Source: Trichoderma breve (taxonomy: Eukaryota; Ascomycota; Sordariomycetes; Hypocreales; Hypocreaceae). Taken from it: a stretch of DNA of 64,000 nucleotides. The notes below the pieces were generated by a model. The model searched no databases, had not been told where the DNA came from, and worked only from the letters and a program-made list of their open reading frames with translations. The position numbers and the translations under genes are program-made. Positions 57,905-64,000 of this stretch are shown here, in pieces (the stretch's first letter is position 1; each line of letters opens with the position of its first letter). The stretch spans positions 1,860,001-1,924,000 of the forward strand of contig NC_079234.1 of assembly GCF_028502605.1 (NCBI RefSeq). The letters run 5' to 3'.

Positions 57905-59275
57905 ATGGCTACCACCACGACAGTGACCAAGCGCGGAGGCGCCGTGGCCTCAATGTCAGTTGGCCTCAATCCATCAAGTCTTTCCAGGCTGGAAAATTTC
58001 TCGTCGTGTGCTGACCCCCAGTTGTAGCAAGCTGCCCGAGGGTGAGAGTCGGTTTCCCGATATCAACACCATCCGGGCTGCCATTCCCAAGCACTGCTTT
58101 GAGCCATCCGTGGCCATCTCCATGGGCTATCTGGTGCGCGATGTTGTCATGATTGGAGCTCTTGGCTGGGCTGCCATCACGTACATTCCCACCATTCCTG
58201 ATTCCACTCTCCGGGCCATTGCCTGGATTGTCTATGGCTTCGTTCAGGGCCTGGTCTGCACTGGTCTTTGGATCCTGGGACACGAGGCCGGACACGGCGC
58301 CTTTTCCAAGCACGGCTGGCTCAACCACGTTGTCGGCTTCTTCTCCCACTCTGCTCTGCTGGTGCCGTACTACTCTTGGAAGTTTTCTCACCACCGCCAC
58401 CACATGTTCACCGGCCACATGGAGAAGGACATGGCCTTTGTTCCGAGGACCAAGGCGGACTATCTCAAGCGTGCAATGGCTTCGCTTGAGATGCTCGAGG
58501 ATACGCCCGCCTACCAGTTCGTCACGCTGATGTTTCATCAGCTCTTTGCCTGGCAGGTTTACCTCACGTTCAACATCTCAGCCGGCAGAGGTAGTCTTCA
58601 GAAGAGCGCAAACACCATGTTCGGCAAGAGCCACTTCTCGCCAAACAGCGCCGTATTCCGCCGTAGCGAGGCTCCTTGGATTGCGCTGTCCGATGTCGGC
58701 CTCGGCTTGACCTTTTTCGCCCTGTACAAGCTCGCTGGCGTCGTGGGAACGAGCACCGTGCTGCTGGCTTATGCCCAGCCTTACTTCTGGGTTCACCACT
58801 GGCTGAGTACGTCTTTGAAATGGCCTCTTCATGCCGAACAGAATTGCTAACGAAGTGAATGATTTTAGTCGCCATCACCTATCTCCACCACACCCACATG
58901 GAGGTGCCTCACTACCAGGCCGAGAACTGGACCTTTGTCAAGGGTGCCCTGGCCACTGTCGACAGAGAGTTTGGCTTTGTTGGCCGCCACCTGTTCCACT
59001 GCATCATTGAGCACCACGTTGTTCACCATCTTTTCCCGTACGTTAGCAATTGAATGCTCTTTCAGGTTGGGGCTGCAAGCAACTGACATTTTCTCCTTAG
59101 TCGCATTCCCTTTTACTATGCTGGAGAGGCCACTGAGGCTATCAAGCCTATGCTCGGCGATTTGTACCACCGCGACGAGCGATCCTTCATTGGACAGCTC
59201 TGGACCAACTTCACCAAGTGCAAGTACGTGGTTGCCGATGAGTCGGCGCCTGGAGCTCTCAAGTGGGCGCAATGA
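57905..59275 (+). CDS. Delta-12 (oleate) fatty acid desaturase
   Basis: This endoplasmic-reticulum membrane di-iron enzyme converts oleoyl to linoleoyl chains. Exons are 57905-57954, 58022-58806, 58869-59037 and 59101-59275. The three histidine boxes are present: 'HEAGH' in 'GLWILGHEAGHGAF', 'HHRHH' in 'KFSHHRHHMFTGH', and 'HVVHH' in 'CIIEHHVVHHLFP'. Several membrane segments surround them ('IAWIVYGFVQGLVCTGLWIL', 'PYFWVHHWL', 'IAITYLHHTH'). The length is about 390 residues; it is close to Sordariomycete delta-12 enzymes. First-exon residues 'MATTTTVTKRGGAVAS' are typical of Hypocreales homologues as I recall them. A delta-15 or bifunctional enzyme cannot be excluded from sequence alone. It is a core lipid gene. 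Confidence 0.93.
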
Positions 59276-60156
59276 TTGAATGAACGATTGTGTTGGAAAT
59301 TTATCGGCTCGGCAGGTTGGGTATTTCAGAGAAAATGGCGGTAAAACTCGGATAGAGGATCGGGTCGGCTTTGCACGGTCATTGGAGTTATTCTCATGAG
59401 ATGGACCGGGTTTGCCTTTGTGCACAACGATAGACTATGAGGACACGGAAAATAGAGAGGCGGAGGCATCGCAACGTTAATAGACTTGATTTAACGGATT
59501 ATAAAGACGCGCTTTTGCAATGAGACGATGATGACAAGAGGATGTTGGATGAAACTAAAAAAATCAAGGTAGAAGAGGGGAGAGGACAGAAGATGGATTG
59601 TGATTTGACGAGCCGCGTCAGGTGACTGCATGTAGGCGACGCGACGGTACATGTACATGGATACATTCAATGTCTCAGGTCAGCTTGGAGAATATTGAAG
59701 AAACTGATGCTCATAATGATGCTGGTGATGATGATGTAAAATCGTCGCCGCAGTACTCATCTATGTTCTCTCTCACGCGTCACTGAACTACATCCGAGTT
59801 TCCGCGCACTCGTAGTTGGGAACACAATGCGTCACCGATTGATCTTGATACCAATTGATCTTGATACCAATTGATTTTGATACCGATTGATCTTGATACC
59901 GAGCAGATAGCCCAGCTTCAACTCTCAAGATATACAAGCCAGCAAATTATTTACCATAGACGTCTTTAAATGGCACATTTTGCATTGACAAATAAAGGTA
60001 CCCAACAGTCCGGCTAGATCCGTTATCCCAGGCCCAGCGCCCACGGTCCATCCAAGAAGTGGGAAAAGCTGGCTACAAACAAGAGCAAACAGAGAAGTAG
60101 GCTTGACTAAGGAGGGGTCAAATAGAGCCTGTGACAACTCAACGGTTTACATACAG
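59276..60156. repeat. Intergenic spacer with a 16-bp x 4 tandem repeat
   Basis: The unit 'CCGATTGATCTTGATA' is repeated four times without gaps at 59835-59850, 59851-59866, 59867-59882 and 59883-59898. Variation is confined to the third base of the unit and one C-to-T change in the third copy. The rest of the convergent spacer shows no gene. Confidence 0.8.
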
Positions 60157-61752
60157 CTAAGCTAGGCTGTGTAAGCACATATAGAAACTAATTACAGATT
60201 CCAAGCATTGCCGACGTTTCCAACCCGAGCTACGTTGCCATTTCCAGCTGAGTGGCCAAATATATCTCAGCTGATGTGGTTCAAACTCCTCGTAGGGCAC
60301 AATCTCGTTCTCTTCATCCGACATGGATTCAAATTCTGAAACTCTCTCCGGGCGAAACTCCAGGGTCGGTCTATGATGCAAATCTAGGAGCGAATAAAAT
60401 GAGTCGAACAAAGAGGGATCGAAATCATCGTATTGCGAATCGTCCCAGAGTTGAACCCATTCGTGATATCTTCGTCGTATGATATCATGGTTCCACGTCC
60501 AGGTGCCAATCTCAAAACCCATATTCCCTGCCCCTACAGCAGATCCAGGGTGTTCCTCTGAGAATGCGTCTTTTGGAGAGTTGTCCAAATGCCACCAAAT
60601 GGTTTCAGGCAAATTTGCTGTCTGCGCCATTCCGACATCCATAATACGCTGAAAGCTTTCGGAGGTGGCGATGGTAAAGTTGAGATAACACTCAAATGCC
60701 TTTTTCCAAGAGCTATGATGTAGCTCTTGAGAGGCCCATTTCACACGTATGTCTTCATGATTTTCGATTTGGGGCACAAACTCTTCTTCAGATTCTTTAA
60801 TCTTTCCCTCTCGCATAACCTGTTCGGTATAGGCCCACGCTGTAAGGAGTAAGGCATTGATACCGTGATATACGATATGTCGTCGGCCGGCTGCAAACGT
60901 TGATGTGATGAATGAGGTACTCTTCAATTTAGGCTCCCTGTCGAATGTAACCTTTGCGTTCCTCCAAGCCCAATGCATACAAAACGGGGTCAAAATCATT
61001 TCGTAAAAATATAGGAAGGCGTCTCGCCTCCCAAGTTGATTAAAATTATATATGAGCGGTCTGAGATCTCCACCACGTACCAGGCGAATCATGTCTTTTT
61101 CTTTCATCCCATAGATCCGGGGTCGATTTTCCCAGAACGGCTTATTTGGGCCACTATCAGAATTTGCCCAAGGATCGCTGAAATGCAGATGCAGCGACCG
61201 TGAATTTTGGGCTTGAACAAGGTCCAGAGCCGCGCAAACGTCAAACAGCTTAGCGTGCAATATCAGGAAATTTGTTTGGTAGTAGCCCTTCTTTGGAGCT
61301 TGGAAGTCGATGAGTATTTCTTTTGGGCGAAGGTAACGGAGAGATTGTGCAAGCATGTCATCTAGACTTCCAACCTTCCAAGATGTTCCTTGACCACGAA
61401 GCACTGAGACCGAGAACTTGAGCCAGGATTGGGGAGAGCAGTCGGGTTCCACGACGATGGTAAGTCTCTTGACTGCGATAGATTTGTCACATGAACAGGG
61501 CTTGTACGGCGAACATTGGCAACAAAGACCTATGCCAGGGATGAGGGATAGAATGTCGGATCGAATGAGGCGGTTTGTGCGAAGCAATTGAGTATAGCTG
61601 TCTGTTTCGCCAACTTTAGACCATATCTTCCACCTCAGCTCCAGGGGGAGTTGCTGAATGTTATGGCATGGCTCCATGGTAGATGAATATGGGGAGGTTG
61701 ATGAGTAGCATGTCTTTGGTTTACTTGGTTTGTGTTCCAGAAGGCAGGTCAT
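60157..61752 (-). CDS. F-box-like fungal protein of unknown function
   Basis: This intronless 531-residue frame starts at ATG 61752, or more plausibly at ATG 61677, where 'QQLPLELRWKIWSKV' begins within ten residues as in F-box-like fungal proteins. The N-terminal helix pair ('LPLELRWKIWSKVGETDSY' then 'LLRTNRLIRSDI') resembles an F-box motif. A Cys-rich patch, 'GLCCQCSPYKPCSCD', follows at about residues 78-92 from the first ATG. The remainder is mostly helical with many Trp and no domain I can name. The acidic C-terminal region 'SMSDEENEIVPYEEFEP' precedes a basic end. No partner is visible in the neighbourhood. A role as a substrate adaptor for SCF ubiquitin ligase is possible but unproven. 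Confidence 0.65.
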   Translation of the reverse strand: MTCLLEHKPSKPKTCYSSTSPYSSTMEPCHNIQQLPLELRWKIWSKVGETDSYTQLLRTNRLIRSDILSLIPGIGLCCQCSPYKPCSCDKSIAVKRLTIVVEPDCSPQSWLKFSVSVLRGQGTSWKVGSLDDMLAQSLRYLRPKEILIDFQAPKKGYYQTNFLILHAKLFDVCAALDLVQAQNSRSLHLHFSDPWANSDSGPNKPFWENRPRIYGMKEKDMIRLVRGGDLRPLIYNFNQLGRRDAFLYFYEMILTPFCMHWAWRNAKVTFDREPKLKSTSFITSTFAAGRRHIVYHGINALLLTAWAYTEQVMREGKIKESEEEFVPQIENHEDIRVKWASQELHHSSWKKAFECYLNFTIATSESFQRIMDVGMAQTANLPETIWWHLDNSPKDAFSEEHPGSAVGAGNMGFEIGTWTWNHDIIRRRYHEWVQLWDDSQYDDFDPSLFDSFYSLLDLHHRPTLEFRPERVSEFESMSDEENEIVPYEEFEPHQLRYIWPLSWKWQRSSGWKRRQCLESVISFYMCLHSLA

Positions 61753-62865
61753 CGACGCTGAAAAACAAGGCTTCCGTATGAGTAGTGTAGAAAGAGGAGA
61801 TTACGGAAGACTAGAATGAGAATGACGGCCCATTATATAGGACCTTTCTATTAAAGTTCAGCACAAGAAAGTTTCGGTTTCCGGGAAAAGTAATAGATGA
61901 CTCCAACGACTACCGGCTATCTACACATATCTGCTGGGACTGAAGATTTGTTTGCGTTTCCACGTACGCAAGAGATAAGAAAGTTAATTTACGATGGCGG
62001 TTGATCATAGCATTGTAAATCTAAACTATGCCAAGCATTGTATGGGATTATCATGAGTCATGTCTGCCAGATATAGAAAGAAAATTAATTCTCTTATACT
62101 TCTAGGTAGTTTTGGTTCCACATAGAAAGTTTCTACTATAGGCCGTGCATCTAATACTTTGGAATTACCATGGGTACAGCACTAGTGTGATGTAAGCATA
62201 TAATGACCTTTTTGGTGTTGAAATCCCTAGGAATGCTCCTCTATGTCTCTCTTTGTACATAACTATTGGTCATTCGTCTATCATCAACTTGATGGCTCGG
62301 TTTGTGAATTATTCACTCAATACAGATCAATTCTTTGTAAATGAGAGCTGGGAAGATCGGCGGAGTAGGATTTATAGAAGTCAACATATTCCGGCAGAGA
62401 TGAAAGAAATATTTGGCTATTACCTGATATCATAACTATTTGAGACTACTATCTGATACTGGACCAACTGAAGGCTGCTATCTGATTCTAGAGGCTATTA
62501 GCTGATACTATAGAAATTGGAGGCTACTATCTATAGGTATGTCAGTGTACTCTGAGCTACCTCCTGAGCCACCAGGCACTACCAGCTCCTGCGATAACTT
62601 AGGGGCAACTGAGGTAATCAAACGCCTTGTGAAATGCCCTGAACAAAGACAAGAAAACGGAGAGGAGTGTTAAGCTTGGACTTTAGAAGATAGCACATAT
62701 TTGAAGAATCAGATACGTTGGAAGCACTCGCTGGGGCATTAGTTACATGTAGTCACTCTTTTCGAAGGCTTCCTCTATACAGTATAGACATCAACAACTT
62801 GGGGCTCGAGTAAAAAGAATGCATAATTTATCATAAACCCCATGAATCATATCTCCAAGGTGAAA
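61753..62865. repeat. Intergenic spacer with imperfect ~17-bp repeats
   Basis: At about 62413-62540 a unit like 'GGCTACTATCTGATACT' recurs five times with 20-31 bp spacing and several mismatches per copy. No gene is supported in the rest of the spacer. Confidence 0.55.
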
Positions 62866-64000
62866 TTACAAGGTATACAGTGTGACCCTCTGTCCAGAGA
62901 TATCTGCCTCCCTTTGTAGCTTAACATTCTCCCTCCGGAGCAAGATCTTCAGCAATGAAGAGCACCCAATACTAATAAAAGAAAACACCATCATCAGTAT
63001 CATGGCGAGCGCATACCGAGGTTCATCTTGTGGTCGGAAAAAGTATGGACTCCAAATATTACCCAGCTGAGCAAGCAAGTTAATAATGGCCGTCGCAGCA
63101 GCCCGCTTTTCAGGCGTCTGGTTAAGCGTACTCGCAGCCCACGAGTATACCATGGCATTGGCCGCAAAGGCGCCAGAGCAATAGAGGAAAGACGCAAAGT
63201 AGCGAGCCCCAATGTTTAGCGTTGCTGTGGAAATGATGAAACCTACAGCTGCAACGGCCATCGGTATCGAGATGTGGTAGCTTCGTTCGTTGCGACGGTC
63301 ACTTGAGTAGGCTACTGCAAATGATACCGCGGCACCAAAGAGGTATGGGGGTGCCGTGAGGACGAGTGTGATGGTCTGTGAGCCGATGTGGAAGCCGCTT
63401 ACGATGGTAGGGAAGAAGTAGTTGAATCCGTAGGCAGTATGGTTGGAGCAAAGGAGGAGTGTCTGGAGGTACAATATGTGAGCTACGGACAATAAATGTG
63501 CGGTATGAAAAAACTTACGAATATCCAAGTTCGGTAGTCCCTAAGTGCTAGACGCACGCCGTACCAAACAGATCGGTCTGCTTCGGGGAGCGACACACGA
63601 TCAAGAGCCATTCTCTTCGCGGCTAGCTCTCGTTCTTCCTCTGTAAACAGCCACCTGCCACTGCCAGTTTTGGATTCGATGTAATCGGGAAGAAGAAAGA
63701 AGGCGACCAGAGCTGCAAAGAAACTGCCTGAGCCGTCAATGATGAAGAGCCACTGCCAGCCAGCGATGTTTCTAGCTCCATCAAGACCAGAGAACACACC
63801 GGCTGCAATCAAGCCTGAGAACGCGGTTGCGAGGACAAGGCCAGAGTACAGGACGGCAGTGCGTAGGGCTAGCTCTTTTCTTGTGTACCAGCAAGACAAG
63901 AGATAGAAAGCCTTTTTATAGGAGGCAGAGGTCAGCATACTCATTGCTTATAGAAGGCCAGTTGGAACTCACGCCTGGGAAGAAAGGAGCTTCCACAATT
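62866..64000 (-). CDS. MFS permease of the allantoate/anion-cation symporter type, 5' truncated
   Basis: This is the C-terminal two thirds of a Dal5/TNA1-like major facilitator permease; the 5' end lies beyond 64000. Exons in view are 64000-63973 ('IVEAPFFPG'), 63911-63519 and 63462-62866. The block 'FYLLSCWYTRKELALRTA' and 'IAGWQWLFIIDG' are hallmarks of the fungal ACS family. They are followed by the usual cytosolic loop ('LFTEEERELAAKRM') and the second six helices, including 'TAYGFNYFFPTIV', 'PYLFGAAVSFAVAYSSDR' and 'YSWAASTLNQTPEKRAAATA'. The C-terminal tail is short and charged. The transported solute (a vitamin, allantoate or organic anion) cannot be told from this. One helix-adjacent intron (63518-63463) was placed by frame and could shift slightly. 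Confidence 0.88.

Overview
This window comes from a filamentous ascomycete, most likely a Sordariomycete and probably Hypocreales. The genes carry short GT-AG introns of about 50-110 nt. Fungus-specific families are abundant (HET, fungal STAND/NLR proteins, DUF3176, a fungal transcription-factor domain). The 5S rRNA genes are dispersed singly among protein genes and resemble the Neurospora-type 5S sequence. I could not assign a species. No tRNA, CRISPR array or telomere repeat was found by eye.

Layout. (1) Positions 1-8486 hold a tight metabolic group: a 5'-truncated fungal transcription factor, a stand-alone medium-chain enoyl reductase, an FAD monooxygenase divergent from it, and a short-chain reductase. 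It looks like one flank of a specialised-metabolism cluster whose core enzyme is not in view. (2) Positions 8652-32433 hold a HET-domain protein, a DUF3176 membrane protein, dipeptidyl peptidase III, an NB-ARC/TPR STAND protein, a small secreted cysteine-rich protein in a gene-poor stretch, a beta-lactamase-like serine hydrolase, and a second STAND protein with a helical N-terminal domain. (3) Positions 33704-43200 form a second metabolic patch: a CmcJ/AsaB-type oxidoreductase, an O-methyltransferase with an unusual Cys-rich insert, a secreted carboxylesterase reading frame with two frameshifts, and a zinc alcohol dehydrogenase. (4) Positions 45674-52274 hold a NACHT-ankyrin STAND gene, the decayed remains of another NACHT gene directly behind it, a tandem pair of 5S sequences (one intact, one decayed), and a DUF3237 gene without an obvious start codon. 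(5) Positions 53671-64000 hold a 14-TM-type MFS exporter, a 5S gene, an oleate (delta-12) desaturase, an F-box-like protein, and a partial MFS permease of the allantoate-permease type.

Interpretation. The density of HET and STAND genes and gene ruins, the long gene-poor spacers and the mix of metabolic genes point to an accessory, possibly subtelomeric, region involved in self/non-self recognition and secondary metabolism. The housekeeping islands are DPP III, the desaturase and the 5S genes. The most unusual structure is a set of four same-strand 5S-like sequences. Three have different but internally compensated stems, so they look like functional variants; the fourth is decayed and shares flanking DNA with another copy.
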